Shown: positions 32,028 through 45,714, numbered from the stretch's first letter. The stretch is DNA of 64,000 bases from Meandrina meandrites (GCA_963693305.1 OY855908.1:28594305-28658304), one strand, 5' to 3'. Notes: generated by a model from the sequence alone, not told the origin. A program made the numbers and translations.

Positions 32028-33265
32028 TAACGAAGTAACTAAGCTAGCTAAGCAAGTAATGGCTCAAAGGTCATCTGAGAAATGTTTACACCCGACGAGC
32101 CAAAGAATTACCGTGCATTCAATTTTTCAAAATAATCGATTGTGTCATAGTAAAGTTGGCGGACTTAGCCTAAAGGAAAAACAAGAAGATAAAAAATATA
32201 TCAGTAAAGGACATCAAGAAGAGCTGGATTTCATCAGTTAATTGAAAAATTGTTGAACGATAACTTACCTGAACCAAGAAGAGAATGGGGCGAGAGATCA
32301 TTGTCTATTGTGCGAAACAGATTTTGCCGTCTATTAACAATATCGGACGTGCACATAGTTTGTCATTTTCAACAACATGTTGAGATTTTACTCTCAGATA
32401 AGTTTAACCTCAGTGAATTTAAATGACATTAAGATTTCTGTTAGTATTAGTGTTTCTAGCGTTTTTAGTCCTGCTTGATGAAGGGCGAGGAGAGCCCACG
32501 ATAAGAGTTGAAGGATCGCTGAGAAATTCCGGTCCGTACCCAGATATATAGTTTAAGGACTCTTAGAGAGATTCCAGTCCGTGGCCCGTTGTTTTGTTCA
32601 ATGATCGTTGAGGTCATTACGGTCCGCATAGCGAAGGGTTCCGTCGTAACGTGATCCATTTACGTCATTTTCAATTAAGGCCAATAGCGTAATGTAAAAA
32701 AACAAATCATGTTTAAAAAATCCCATTGTTTAAAGTTTTAGGACCGAACAGTGTCTAAACGTTTTTCGCTGAAAAATTAGAATGTCATTCTAAGGTGACT
32801 TTTAGTAATCGCGAGCAGTTAGTATGATAAGAGACATAATTTGCCAATGCTTCTTTTGATCAGTTGGTTTCATGTTTAGATTCAGGTACTTTGATTTTTG
32901 TCGTTCTTAGTTCGCAGAAAGCTGTAGAAATGTTTGTTCAATCCTTGTATTAGCAGTATGAGAGTAAGAATAGATAGCAAACAAGAAAAGCCAACGTAGA
33001 TCATAACTTTAATTAGCGTTGAAGTGTAACTGTAACCTGCACTAGCCTGTTGTTATCCGTAATATTTTGTAAAGCTTAGATTTCGTTCTATCCAATAGAG
33101 TTTTAGAAATGTTTGTTCAATCCTTGTAAATATGCTTTTTTGGTTATGTTTGCTGGTTTTCAATAGAGTTGTACTGCAAAGTATTATTTGGCTACAGATT
33201 AAAGTCTACGTTGGAACCAAGTTCTGTCTACTGTTCTATTGATCTCCGAAGACTATGTTTGCTGT

Positions 33266-36200
33266 AATAGATCCCTAACTTCCCGCAGCCAGCGATCGAG
33301 TTTCCCCGGAATTACAGTTTTCCCTCGGTGCCTCCCCAGCCTAATAACCTGTTGTCACATAAGTAAAAAGCTAGAGTAGTAAAAGGTAAAAAGTTAAAAC
33401 GAACTATACCGCAATAATTATAAAAAGTCAAATTGAAAAAAAACATGGTTTATACATGTATTTACAGTATGAAAGGCTGTTGACAATAGAAGATATTTGC
33501 ACATAACAAGCAAATTATACCACTGTTGGAGAGAATAAGCAATACAGGCTTATCAGAGCAGCGGTCGAATCTAAATTCCATAACATGAAGCGGCTAGTAG
33601 TAATACCACTCCCCTGAATGTGTTGCTATTCCATCGTTGGTATCATTCTCTGTGAAGAACTTTTGTCTGGTTTCCCAGACAAGTTGGAAGTTGACAAAAC
33701 CATTGCAACTCGAATAAATCTTTCTATAGCTTCATCGCCTTATCCAGGAATGTAATCTTCCCTAGCTTTCAGCATGAAAAGAAAACGCTCCCTAATTCAG
33801 GTAGCGTCAGTATTAATTGAATTTAACCAGATGAGATTAAGTGTCAACTTCTTTTAATTGTTAAACTTAAAATAGAGAAAGTGGCTACAATTTGTTTTTT
33901 GGTTTCCTCTTTCTTTACAAGTCGTTTTAAAACCGGTTTTGTCACTGCTAAACCGCTTTACTACTGCCGACTATTTTGCAATAACATTTAAAGTAATTAT
34001 GTGTTGTTTTTGGTTTTGTGTTTGCCGTGATTTGCAATGATTGGCTCGTGAAACACGTGCACTAACAAATCAGAGCAAAGAAGGTGCATTTACGCTTCGG
34101 CGCCGTTCCTTGCTCTTGCCATAAGTTGCATTCGCGTTCTGGGTTTTTGTTTTGCGACGGTCATATGGCGATTCTTTTGCAGCCTGCAAAAGAATCGCCA
34201 TATGACCGTCGCAAAGCAAAAACCCAGAACGCGGACTTTTGTGTCGATATGCTTTGACATGCATGTTCTGGAAACTAGCGTTTCGTTTTCTGTTGAACTG
34301 ACTGCTTTGTGTATTTGCGCTTTTTTCCTGAATATTCATTTTTTCAGTCCGTTTTCCTGAATATTCATTTTTTCAGTCCGTTTTTCGTTTCAGGATCACA
34401 AACAGTTTTGTGATCTTAAAAAATAACAATGAAACAGTTTAACGCATTGAGGATCTTTCAAGCCGAACTAAGATTTCGCAAGCCCTAAGACCTGGTTTTG
34501 TGAATGATGGTCAGAACTTCAGGATGGTGAGAACTTCGAATAATTTAACTGAGTTAATTACCGTGTAACATTTTGTGATCAAAGTTTGTAAAGATCACGC
34601 AACGTTTCCAAAACGGGTGAACGGAGAAAATCTCATATTGTTCTTATTTCTTCAAGGAGTTCACCAACTGGCCCATTTATTTGTGTGATTGTTTTGGCTG
34701 AATTCTTACAAGAACGTCAAACGTACTTTCAAAACGAATAATTTTATTTGTGGTTTACTTGCCGTGTCACGAAATTGTTTACACTTCAAACAGTCAACAG
34801 ATTTTCGGCAAAATTAGTGATAAACACAGGCCAAAGCGGGCCACTGAAAACCATCTCCCCAGAGATTTGTTTTGATATTATAGCAGATGGGTGTATAGTT
34901 TACCAATAGAAAGTATTTTTACGATATTTAAAGTTATCGCCCATAGAAAAAAATGGCAATGTTTTAGGGACCGATCGTTAATTACGTCCCTTAAACGTCC
35001 CTTAAACGTCCCTCAAACGAGCGTGGGCCGCAAATACCAAGTACAAAGACACCTTTTTGTATTTTTGTAGCAAAAAGTTAATGATTTGACTCGCAGTATA
35101 AAACAGAGGTCTGATTTAAGTAGCATGTATTGTAAACTTTGAAAAGGTCAGTTAAGCTAAATATTATCGTACCGTACCCTCTTTGAAGACACTCGCTGTA
35201 CATGTCAGCTTTAATTTCTGATATCAAAAATAGCTCACCTGCTTTATCAAATTCTTCGAAGCTCCCAGCCGCTACGGCCTTTCTCGTCTCCCGTTTTACA
35301 TCCCAGGCTTTGTAGATTGGCATTTTCGATCTTTTTTTTCAAATATAACGATTGAAAGACTGCGAAAAGATCGAAGCTAGGGTCCAGGACTATGTCAAAC
35401 AACCCTTCCCTCGGGACCTGAAATCGCGTCAAATTCTTTCCTTTTCCCCAACCACGGGATCGGGGATAGATCACTGACGTCAAATTCCCTAGACTGCTGT
35501 TGCTGTGTCATAAAATTTGACCCCCCTCATGTTTCTCACCAGAGAAAGATTAACCCCCCCAAAAGGGGCTTGTTTTAAAATTGTACCCCCCCGTCCAAAA
35601 CCACCGCCCCCCCTTGGGACGTAATAAACGATCGGTCCCTTATTGCATAATTTCGCTCGCGACACATTTGCAAATTTAGTCTGTCAGTTTTGGCTCGTTT
35701 CGGGCTCAAAACTAATCTCGATTTGTTTTATTTTTCGCTCAGTCATACAATGAAGACCTGAAAAGATTGTAAATATCATTGAAAGATTCATAAACAGCTG
35801 TAGTATAATGCGCGATACGATCAAATTTTCACAAAATTCAGTCTAACCGGAAGTGGATTTTGAGCCCAAGCGGGGCGAAATCTTTTTTTGCATATTTCTA
35901 CGAAAGGAAGCTGTATCAGGACAAACTAAGTGCAGTCCGTTTAGTTTCTCACTAGGACCTATCTTTGTGCAAAATATGAGCGAAATCGATTTTTCGACTT
36001 GTGCCGGTGTTCGGTCGAAATTTGTAGAAAGGCACACTTAAATGTTAATAAACATACCCCTTTGTATTTTCTGACGCATTGTAGTAACTTTCTAAATATA
36101 TAAACACAACTCAAAACAAAGCTGCTAAATAAACAACTGAAACTAAAAATGGGAGAAACTTGAAAGAAACTTTGTTTCATATTAATTTCCAGTTAAGAAG

Positions 36201-37399
36201 AAGCCAAGAAATGTATTCAAAAGCGTCAAAATAGCAAAAATTTCAAAGCCGTGCAATTCTGCATACAAGAATCAATTATTCACTTGTTCAAGCTAAAGCG
36301 AAAGTTTTGAGTTTTGCGAACGGCTTCTGCAGTCAATTATTCACTCAACGGCTTTACCGATCCTTCTGAAAATTCCATCCAAACTTGAAGCAATAACGAA
36401 CATTACCATTTTGTTCTCAGAAGTCTTTAGAAACCGCATTAAGTCTGTGTTCAAGTCTGTGATGTGCATTCAAAACGCATTTGGAAGTGCCATGACACCA
36501 TGTCTTCGCGGCCGTGAAAGGAAGATGAATCCTTCATCAGCAAGGTATTAGCACTCTGTATTCGATGATTTTCCATTTTAAAGCCACTTAAAAATTGACC
36601 GGTGTTTCTCCTTTTCATTTTTAGCCCCAAAGTTTGCAGTTTAGCCTCCCGTGGCTTGTACAAGTAAACGCCGGACGTGACATGTGCTTCGGAAAATTGC
36701 ATTTCTCAATTCTGTGCCATCAACACGAAAATTCCACGTGAACAATGACCACGGACAATTGAACTCAACATTAGGGCCTTTGCTCCGCCGTTTGCTCACA
36801 TACCATTCATTCCAGTTGGAAGAACAAAGAAATTCCAAAAATGTGCCCACAATTTGCTTCAAGTCCGCTAATACGCTTTAAGAAAGTGCCGCTGACGTCA
36901 TGCAAGAATAGTCTACGGGCTCGCTTTTGCTCGCCCGCAATGATATGAAATGATAAAATTTAACTATGCTAAAACTACCTCAAATATTGAAACGATTGAG
37001 CTAAATTTGAATTTCTAATGTTATGTCTTATTTTAATTTCTACCTGATAAACCGGCTATTTTTGTATAAAAAATAAAGTTTATGAAGACATTTAACCTTT
37101 GGTATAAACCAAGAGTTAATGTTGGTGCAAGTAAAATTCATCAATTTCCTTTGCAGGTAATAGCTCTTTTATTATTGAGCCTCTCTATGGGTATTTCCGA
37201 AGAAATCGAAGACGCGAATATCAAATCTCAAGATTGAAGCGAAGATCTGTAATTGACCACCGTTCGCGTGATCAAAATGAAGACTCATATAAAACTGTCA
37301 AAACTCGTAAACACCTCAGAAAATATCTGAAATTTCTGAATTTTGGCATTTGACCATATTTCACGAGTGTTCACTGTGATTTTGACAATATTAGGTTAC
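33266..37399. other. Gene-free region
   Basis: No gene recognised. 33280-34430 is similar to 44750-45710 plus 47023-47200. The 33560-33640 part (ACATGAAGCGGCTAGTAGTA) is a degraded relative of the SINE body at 57530. A strong hairpin lies at 34133-34233. 34975-35020 repeats ACGTCCCTTAA three times, and 35520-35625 is rich in C runs. Short frames at 35078-35483 and 36451-36862 show no recognisable domain. Confidence 0.5.
34133..34233. repeat. Near-perfect 100-bp hairpin
   Basis: Arms of 49 bases around a 3-base loop (GCC), with one mismatch. The loop region reads TTTTGCA GCC TGCAAAA. The related sequence near 45640 has only the left arm. Confidence 0.85.
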
Positions 37400-39407
37400 C
37401 GTCACTGCCACGAAACAACATGAAGCCATTACAAGGCTAAAAACGGGAAAAGCATGTTGCCTAGCAACTCAGTGACTTTTTGAGTTTACATTTTCATGTT
37501 ATAATTGAAAATATAATTAAGCAAATAATTAACGAAAAAAATATAATTATAATTAAGGAAAAAACTCGTTCTTTGTCAAAATCCTCGCCGATGTTCTCAC
37601 ACCACTGGGACTTACGCGAAATTTACTTCCTAACTTAAAACAGAGACGGCTTAGTTTTAACTGAAGCTTTCGTAGGCGAAATAACTGTCCTCACTAGGCG
37701 ATTGGTAGCATTTTCTCTGCTAATTTGACGGCCATTTAAAAAACTAATTTTTTTAACTGGCAAACTATTTTATTCCACCGACAAGAAACAAAGAATGACT
37801 AGAAAATGTTTTTGCTCGTGTTTATTTTTTTAAAGGTTCCAATTCTTTTGCTTTTAACAAACACGGCAGGTGTTGCAACATTGCCAAAAAGCATTCATAA
37901 ATATACAGTTATTAAAAAAAGAGAATATATATATATGAGTCTAGATCTCGTTTCAAGTGCACGGCATATCCCAAGGAAAGTGATGAAAATATGCAAAACA
38001 TAACGTTCCCAACGCAGACAAATTTAAGGTGGAATGAAAACATTTCATAATATCTCAAACTGAGTGGTTGTACGCATGAAAAACTTCCTTTCGACTTAAC
38101 TAACATATTCAAACACCTATCTCGTGACATTTACAGCCTTTTGAAATATTTATTTGTTATTGATTTTATTTAATTTAAAATTCCTTTGAGCTTGTTATCA
38201 TAATTCAGTTTTTTTGTCCATTCCTTTCACTAAAGCAGTCTGAAAGAACTTAACTTCTGTTTTGAAAAACTTGTAAGTCAGGGCGGTATTTTTCCTATGA
38301 AAACTTAAAGGAAGTTCATTTCATTTCTTATTACGCAAGGGTTAAGTTAATTAATACGTGACGATCTTCATACATGCAATTTCCAACTTCCCCAATAGAA
38401 CTGCTTATTCCGCCTTACATGTTTTTTTTATTTTTATTTTTTTTTTTTACTACAGCACTATTTTGTAAGTTCTCTTACGTTCCACGGACGACAAAAAGTC
38501 CTTATGCTGGTTTATTCCAATGGCTTTCAAACAAAGATACTACCTCTCTAGAACCTCTATTTTTATTCACCCGCTTTAAACACTACCTCTATTGTTATTC
38601 AGGGCTTGGGACATTGTTATAACCTGTTTCTATTGTTTTAAGATCCAATGAAGTAACTCGTTCCGAGAGGAAGTGGGCGACCCTATCTCGACACGTCGAT
38701 CCAATATAATTATTAATTAAATAGCTGTCAGTTAATCCAATATTTAAATTAGTTTTCACGAACTGTGCTAATTTGAAATAATTTGGATACTTCTCGAGAA
38801 AGCTATCCAATATAAAAAAATCTGGATACTTTCCATCAAACATTCATTTATTTCTGGATGCTATATAATTTCAAAATAGGTAACTGGACTACATGATTGT
38901 TCAATTTGAAAATGATAAGATTTAAAAAGTTACTCTCACAGGCACGTTCTCGAAATGTTTTTCATTCAATTATTTCCAAATTGTACAGCATGTGGTCACG
39001 TATTCAAATATTTAACCAACTGTCTTGTCCTTGATGGACGTCAAACTTATATAAGCCGCCCCTAAAAAGTGAGTGAAGCATGACGCTTTTACAAAAACCA
39101 ATGAAGGATCTTTAGGAGAAACTCCGTAATTTTTAAATTCTTTTAAACTTCTTTATATAATACAAAGATAAACTAAGAATTTTCAAGATTTTACTAAGGC
39201 ATTTGATAACGCAAACTATAGTTTTGGTCCGTCCACATAATGGGCTCTAAATATTTAATCATCTTAATTAGCGCTACGTAAAAACTGACAATCAACATAT
39301 AAGATAAGTGACACTAAGTCAGGTCTTTTACAAAATTAGCTTTAAAAGACTTTATATTCCTCTCACGTTTATTCAAACTTCACCATTTGTGGTTGGCACG
39401 CATCGCC
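37400..39407. other. Upstream region of copy 3
   Basis: Diverged relative of the segmental duplication (phrases TTGCCTAGCAACTCAGT, CTTTTAACAAAC, ATATGCAAAACATAACGTTCC) with a MITE copy at 38539-38676. The last 110 bp resemble the start of the window before copy 1 and carry a TATA-like CATATAAGATAA at 39296-39307, a candidate core promoter. Confidence 0.45.
38539..38676. mobile_element. MITE-like repeat, CACTACCTC family
   Basis: About 138 bp, similar to 1330-1468, with more substitutions (ACTACCTCTCTAGAACCTC...CCGAGAGGAAGTG). Confidence 0.55.
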
Positions 39408-42140
39408 ATGGCACACCTTCCACTTTTGCTCGTTGTCTTTCTTTCAGCTCACACAGCGATGACGTTTGCTATGGAAAAAAGTACTCCCAGTCTTCATCGA
39501 AGTCCAACAGGTGACCTTTCTTTTGGTAACTTTAAGCGAAATCCCTTCCACTACTTATGGGAAAAGAATATAACATGGTCCATGGTGATAGATCAGTTGG
39601 ACTGCACTTTCCTTTGTGTTGGTGAACCAAAGTGTTATTCTATTAACGTGGCGGCTCATCCTGACTCAAATGGTCTTTATCTGTGTGAGTTGCTGGCCAC
39701 TGACAAGTACAGAGCAACTGAAAAGTTTCACGCCAATGCTACCTTCCATCATTACAGTCCTTGGGTAAGACACAAATGTTTTAAGTTTACACTTTTTTCA
39801 GTTTAGTTCGAATAATAAATATATTTGTAGTCTCTTGGTAAATACAAAGAAACTAGTCCTTATAACTAAATCTTTTCGTGCGTTATTTTCAGTCTCCATG
39901 TGAAAGCGATCCTTGCAAGAATGGCGCCGACTGTGTTCCTGAATATGAATCAAACTCCTATCGCTGTCACTGCAATGGGGGATATCATGGAATTCACTGC
40001 GAAAACAATCTTACGAGAGGTACAATTTCAAAATGTCTAAATTCCTATTTTTAACACGAGTCTAGGGGAATTCTACAATACAAGACTCGATCGCTTTTCT
40101 CGCGACTCCCGGGTCAGTGGGTAATTGCTGTCATGAGCTTTCAACAGACCACATGACGCCTTGCACCCTGCTATATGAATTCATCACAGAAAGCTTCCCT
40201 CAAATGAAAAAGAATAATTTCCCTATTGAGTGCCTTTATTCAGATTGTGCTATTAAACTGAAGAGAAGTCGCTCCAAAAGTAGGCTGAGTGTAGACGGAA
40301 ATTTGACTTTGCAAAATTGCAAGTTCAGAGGTAAGGACATTCCCAAGCGGCAGAAAATCGTGGGGAATTTGAAATTAACAAAGCTGGTCGGCTATCTCTA
40401 AAACAGGAACGGGGAATCGGAGAATAGGAATGGCAAAAGGGAATGGGAATAGTGAATTTACTAAAAGGGTGAATCTCTAAAACGGGATTACTAAAAAGGG
40501 GAATCTCTAAATTGGAAATTTATAGGGAAGGGGGAATCGGAGAATGGGAATCGGAAACGGGAAATTTACCAAAATGGGAAATCTCTAAAAGGGAAAAATA
40601 CTTAAAAAAGGGAATCTCTGCAAGGGGGAATTACTAAAAGGCAGAATCTCTCAGTAAGACACTACCTCGCTGGAACCTCTATTTTCATTTGCCCGCTGTA
40701 AACACTACCTCTATTGTTATGTATGGATAGGGGCATTGTTATGACCTGTTATCTATTGTTTAAAGAACCAATGAAGTAACTCATTCCGAGAGGTAGTGGG
40801 CGACCCGAATCTCTGAAAGGCAATTTACTAAAACGGGGAATCTCTAAAACGTGTAAATTACTAAAAGGGGGAATCTCTAAAAGGTGGAATTACTAAAACA
40901 GAAAATCTCTAAAATGGCGAATTTCCTAAAACAGAAAATCTCTAAAATGGAAAATTTACTGAAACCAGGAATGTCTTACACAAGAAATTTACTTAAACGG
41001 AGAATTAACTAAAACGGGTAACTTACAGCAAGCTTACAGCATGACTTACAAGCTTACAGCAAGCCGTATAAATCGATCTTAGTAACAATTTCCATTTAGA
41101 ACAATGTTTATCCAAGTAAAAAATAACCGCAATAGTAGGCCTTAATTATTTTTTGTGAAATAAAAGGCGTGATATATGTTAAATAGCGAAGTGTTTCAGG
41201 AACAGCGGCTGTTTAAGAAAAAATCGTTTTAGGAAAATCGCCCGCCATTCCGGTCTTGTTTGAGCCATGACCTCACTCGCGAGCTTCGCTATAGCTGTTG
41301 TGTTCCTCCAGTAGCTTAAAATTTAATTGCTACAATAACCGGTCATATCAAAATGCGAAGCACGCACAAACACATCCAGGTTAGACTGTTTTCATTTAAA
41401 ACCAACAGAATAAGTGACTAATACTACGTAATTGTGTAATTAATATTTCACGAGTTAACTAAAATCGCTCAAACAAGAAAGAAGACAAACCAATAATATG
41501 TTTTGTTTCAGGACGAGATTGTTCAGATCTGTTAAAATCAGGCCACACTCAGAGTGGATTGTACTCTGTCAACCCAGACGGTAGAGGATACTTTACTGTC
41601 TACTGTGACATGCACACTGACGGTGGAGGCTGGACTGTCTTTCAGCGAAGACAGGATGGCTCGGTAGACTTCTATCGGGGATGGAACGACTACAAAGCAG
41701 GCTTTGGTCAGCTGACTGCTGAGTTCTGGTTGGGAAATGACAAAATCCACCGACTGACGGCCTCCAGACCGAGCTCTCTACGAGTGGAACTGGAAGACTG
41801 GAACGGAGTTAAAGCGTATGCCAAATATGGCAAGTTCAAGATTAGTGATGAGCAGGCGCAGTATCGACTTGAAGTGGGTTCATATTCAGGTACAGCAGGA
41901 GATTCGATGCGAAATCATAATAACATGGCGTTTAGTACAAAAGATAGAGATAATGACAGATGGGGTAAGCACTGTGCTGTAGAATGCACAGGCGCCTGGT
42001 GGTACAAAGACTGCTACCGCTCCAACTTAAACGGACAATACCTGGAAAACAAAAATGATCTAGGAGGAGCCAGGTGGCACCACTTCAGAGGTTCTCTTTC
42101 ACTCAAATTCACTGAAATGAAACTGAGGCCGTCATCGTAG
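39408..42140 (+). CDS. PAN/apple-EGF-fibrinogen-domain secreted protein, copy 3
   Basis: Exons 39408-39764, 39893-40019 and 41512-42140 predict 370 residues with the same domain order and phases as copy 1. Exons 1-2 and both introns are almost identical to copy 1. In the fibrinogen domain, differences cluster after the DRDND calcium motif: HCAVECTGAWWYKDCYRS here against NCAVDYTGAWWYKHCDYS in copy 1, and NDLGGARWHHFRGS against IDRRGIEWWHFRRY. Copy 3 has one additional cysteine in this stretch, which would be unpaired unless it forms an intermolecular bond. Likely a secreted recognition lectin, by family. Confidence 0.88.
40402..41025. repeat. Degenerate minisatellite in intron 2 of copy 3
   Basis: Same GGGAATCTCTAAAA / AATTTACTAAAA phrases as at 1096-1700, with the MITE-like unit at 40660-40798 inside. 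Confidence 0.75.
40660..40798. mobile_element. MITE-like repeat in intron 2, copy 3
   Basis: Counterpart of 1330-1468, nearly identical, with CACTACCTC/GAGGTAGTG ends. Confidence 0.6.
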
Positions 42141-43938
42141 AAAGAATACCAGTAACAGGTTTAATCCTGCTAGTGACGTAAACACCAACATGTCACTGAT
42201 CTTTACTCATTACATCTTTTGATAATTTGGTCAATCACAACCAACGGTTACTTTTGCATTTATTTGAGTGTAGATTTTATATCTTCAACTTCCATTTTAA
42301 ATTTAAGATTACAAAATTGTAACTTTAACCGGGAACCTCATTTTTTCATATCACTAATCCTTTTTTAAGAATAACAGATGAAATTCTCATATTAGCCATT
42401 GTTGATAACTTTACTCAGCTAATAGCCTGGGTACCAGTCCTTTTTCCTTCTGGGAGCGCGAGCTTTCACGCGCCTCTTGCTCAAGATCTCGAACAGAAGA
42501 CGATTGGTACCCAAGCTATCTCGCTGTACTCACGTTAGTCTCTCTTCAAGTTATTTTAATTTATCTGTCACAAACCTGTTCGCATGTATTAACCTATTCA
42601 ATTACCCGTTGATTTATGGAAAAAGAGAGAATAGTTGTAATCAGTACTGGATCCAATCAAAACTGTTTGACTTCGCTAATCCATGCAGTAAATTAAATGT
42701 TATAGCGTGAAAATTAGTAATGAAAATCGATGTGGCGTGTTGCTCGTTCTAAGATTGCGAGCAAATGGTACTTGTTCGAGCAAAGAATTACCGGGCATTC
42801 AATTTTTCAAAATAATCGATTGTGTCATAGTAAAGTTGGTGGACTTAACCTGAAGGAAAAAGAAGAAGATTAAAAATATATCAGTAAATGGCATCAAGAA
42901 GAGTTGGATTTCGTCAGTTAATTGAAAAATTGTTCAACGATAACTTACCTGAACCAAGATGAGGATGGAGCGAGAGATCATTGTCTATTGTGCGAAACAG
43001 ATTTTGCCGTCTATTAATAAACCCGACGTGTACGTAGTTTGTCATTTTCAACAACATGTTGAGATTTTACTTTCAGATAAGTTTAACCTTAGTGAGTTTA
43101 AATGGCATTCTGATTTCTGTTAGTATTAATGTTTCTAGCGTTTTTAGTCCTGCTTGATGAAGGGCAAAAAGAGCCCACGATAAGAGTTGAAGGATCCTTG
43201 AGAAATTCTGGTCCGTACCCAGATATATAGTTTAAGGACTGTTAGAGAGATTCCAGTCCGTGGCCCGTTGTTTTGTTCAATGATCGTTGAGGTCATTACA
43301 GTCTGTATAGCGAAGGGTTCCGTCGTAACGTGATCCCTTTACGTCATTTTCAATTAAGGCCAATAGCGTAATGTAAAAACAAATCATGTTTAAAAAATCC
43401 GATTGTTTAAAGTTTTAGGACCGAACAGTGTCTGAACGTTTCTCGCTGAAAAATTAGAATGTCATTCTAAGGTGACTTTTAGTAATCGCAAGAAGTTAGT
43501 ATGATAAGAGACATAATTTGCCAACGGTTCTTTTGATCAGTTGGTTTCATGTTTAGATTCAGGTACTTTGATTTTTGTCGTTCTCAGTTCGGAAGAAGTT
43601 ATAGAAATGTTTGTTCAATCCTTGTATCAGCAGTATGAGAGGAAGAATAGAAAGAAAACGAAAAAAGCCAACGTGGATCATAACTGTAATTAGCGTTGAA
43701 GTGTAACTGTAACCTGCACTAGCCTGTTGTTACACATATTATTTTGCAAAGCTTAGATTTCGTTCTATCCAATAGAGTTTTAGAAATGTTTGTTCAATCC
43801 TTGTAAATATGCTTTTTTGGTTATGTTTGTTGGTCTTCAATAGAGTTGTACTGCAAAGTATTATCTGGCTACAGATTAAAGTCTACGTTGGAACCAAGTT
43901 CTGTCTACTGTTCTATTGATCTCCGAAGACTTTGTTTC
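42141..43938. repeat. 3' flank of copy 3
   Basis: Homologous to 2859-5135 but lacking the tetranucleotide array and neighbouring sequence (break near 42780). Contains the palindromic MITE at 42423-42518. It is cut at its right end by a hAT-like insertion. Confidence 0.7.
42423..42518. mobile_element. Palindromic MITE, third copy
   Basis: TAGCCTGGGTACCA left end; the right end has one change (GGTACCCAAGCTA). Confidence 0.65.
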
Positions 43939-44108
43939 AAAGGCGGATCCAGGGGAGGGGTTGAGGGGGTTGCAACCCCTCCCCCCCCCCCCCCCCCTTT
44001 GAGCAGCATTTGTCTTGTTATTTGTTTTGTTTTAAAAAATAATAGAATAAAATTGTTTTTTACAAAGTTGTTTCACTTCCACCATTCGATTGCTTTTCAA
44101 GTTTTGAA

Positions 44109-44324
44109 AAGATAAGCAATCTTCTATTAGCACTTGGCGGGTGTGACGAGGATGCTTTTCCAAACATCCATCGTCTTCTGCTCATTGCATGCACCCTACC
44201 AATCAGTAGTGCGGAAGCTGAGCGGACCTTTTCGCTCATGAAACGGATCAAAACCTGCACCAGATCAACGATGTCTGAAGAGCGCTTTTCAGATCACGCT
44301 GTTATTGCTATGCATTACCCTTAG
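44109..44324 (+). pseudogene. hAT transposase dimerisation-domain remnant
   Basis: About 70 codons in one frame contain NIHRLLLIACTLPISSAEAE, RTFSLMKRIKT and TRSTMSEERF. This is the hAT-family C-terminal dimerisation signature (leucine-rich helix, then P-x-S-x-x-x-E-R-x-F-S). All upstream transposase sequence is missing, so it is a 5'-deleted copy. Confidence 0.7.
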
Positions 44325-44697
44325 AAATTGAAGGTAGACGAGATATGCGAGGCCTTTGTAAAAGCTCATCCTAGAAGACTATTTCAGGCTACGGAGGCAT
44401 GTAGAGAAACGACAAATAACTATTGATGATACTGCTGTTCCTTTAAATTATGCATTATTATTTTTGGGTTCCTGGCTGAGAAATAAGATAAATTCCAGAT
44501 TTTATACCATGCCTTCACAACTCTTTTGATGTCTCGGGAATGCTGCAAAAGGCGTTTTAGAGGGAAAAATCGGAAACTTTATTTTTTGGGGGAGGGGCAT
44601 GGCTGTGGACCCCTTAAAAGCTCGTGCGAGAGGCTCGGGGCCGTAACTCGCCTTCCACACCATTGGCGCTAAAGGTCATTACAATAGTGTACAACCC

Positions 44698-44698
<1 letters not shown>

Positions 44699-44733
<35 letters not shown>
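44699..44733. repeat. 35-base poly-C tract
   Basis: Uninterrupted run of 35 C. A shorter C run lies at about 43977-43998. The G-rich strand could form quadruplexes, and its length in an assembly should be treated as uncertain. Confidence 0.85.
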
Positions 44734-44752
44734 TTCAGAAATTCCTCTATCC

Positions 44753-45710
44753 GCAGCCAGCGAGTTTCCCCGGAATTACAGTTTTCCCTCTGTGCGTCCC
44801 CAGCCTAATAAGCTGTTGCACATAAGTCAACAGCTAAAGTTTGTAAAGGTAAAAAGTTAAAATGGACTATAACGCAATAATAAAAAAGTCAAATTTAAAA
44901 TACATGGTTTATACATGTACTTGCAGTATGGAAGGCTGTTAATAATAGAAGTCATTTGCATATAACAAGCAAATTATACCACCGCTGGAGAGAATAAGCA
45001 AGACAGGCTTATAAGAGCAGCGCTCAAATCTGAATTCCATGACATGAAGCGGCTAGTAGTAATGCCACTCCCCTGATTGTGTTGCTATTCCTTCGTTGGT
45101 AACATGCTCTGAAGAGCTTTTGCCTGGTTCCCAGACAAGTTGGAAGTTGACAAAACTATTTTACACTCTAAGGAGCAACTCGAATAAATCTTTCTATAGC
45201 GTTATCGCCATGTACGGGCATTCGAATCTTCCCTAGCTTTCATCTTCCCCCAGCTTTCCCCTTCCCTAGCTTTCAGCATGAAAGGAAAGCCCTCCCTTAT
45301 TCAGGTAGCGTGAGTATTAATTGAATTTAACCAGATGAGATTAATTGTTGACTTCTTTTAATTGATAAACTTAAAATAGAGAAAGTGGCTACAATATGTT
45401 TTGGTTTCCTCTTTCTTTAAAAGTCGTTTTAATACCGTTTGTCACTGCTAAACCACTTTACTACTGCCGACTCTTTTGCAATAATGTTTAAAGTATTTAT
45501 GTGTTGTTTTTGGTTCTGTGTTTGCCGTGATTTGCAATGATTGGCTCGTGAAACACGTGCACACGCACTAACAAAGCAGAGCAAAGAAGGTGCATTTACG
45601 CTTCGTCCTTCCTTGCGCTTGCCATAAGTCGCATTCGCGTTCTGGGTTTTTGTTTTGCGACGGTCATAATTATGGCGATTCTTTTGCAGACATCTGTGTC
45701 GATATATTCT
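44753..45710. other. Gene-free region similar to 33280-34250
   Basis: Homologous to the region after copy 2, including the degraded SINE-like stretch (45040-45095) and the single-arm version of the hairpin (45635-45690). No gene. Confidence 0.55.
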
Positions 45711-45714
45711 GGAT

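Larger units (their letters stand above)
31086..33265. repeat. 3' flank of copy 2
   Basis: Homologous to 2859-5135. Contains the palindromic MITE (31378-31473) and the tetranucleotide array (31817-32027). No gene. Confidence 0.7.
43940..44752 (+). mobile_element. Decayed hAT-like DNA transposon
   Basis: Inserted relative to the paralogous flanks near 5125 and 33262. The left end reads GGCGGATCCAGGGGAGGGG and the right end CCCCTTCAGAAATTCCTCTATCCGC, imperfectly inverted (GGCGGAT against GCGGATA). Both ends include long C runs. It encloses a transposase C-terminal remnant (44109-44324). No clean target duplication could be read. Confidence 0.6.

Noticed and set aside
34975..35020. ACGTCCCTTAA repeats as a possible CRISPR-like array
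   Set aside because: Only three adjacent units without spacers, in a eukaryotic context.
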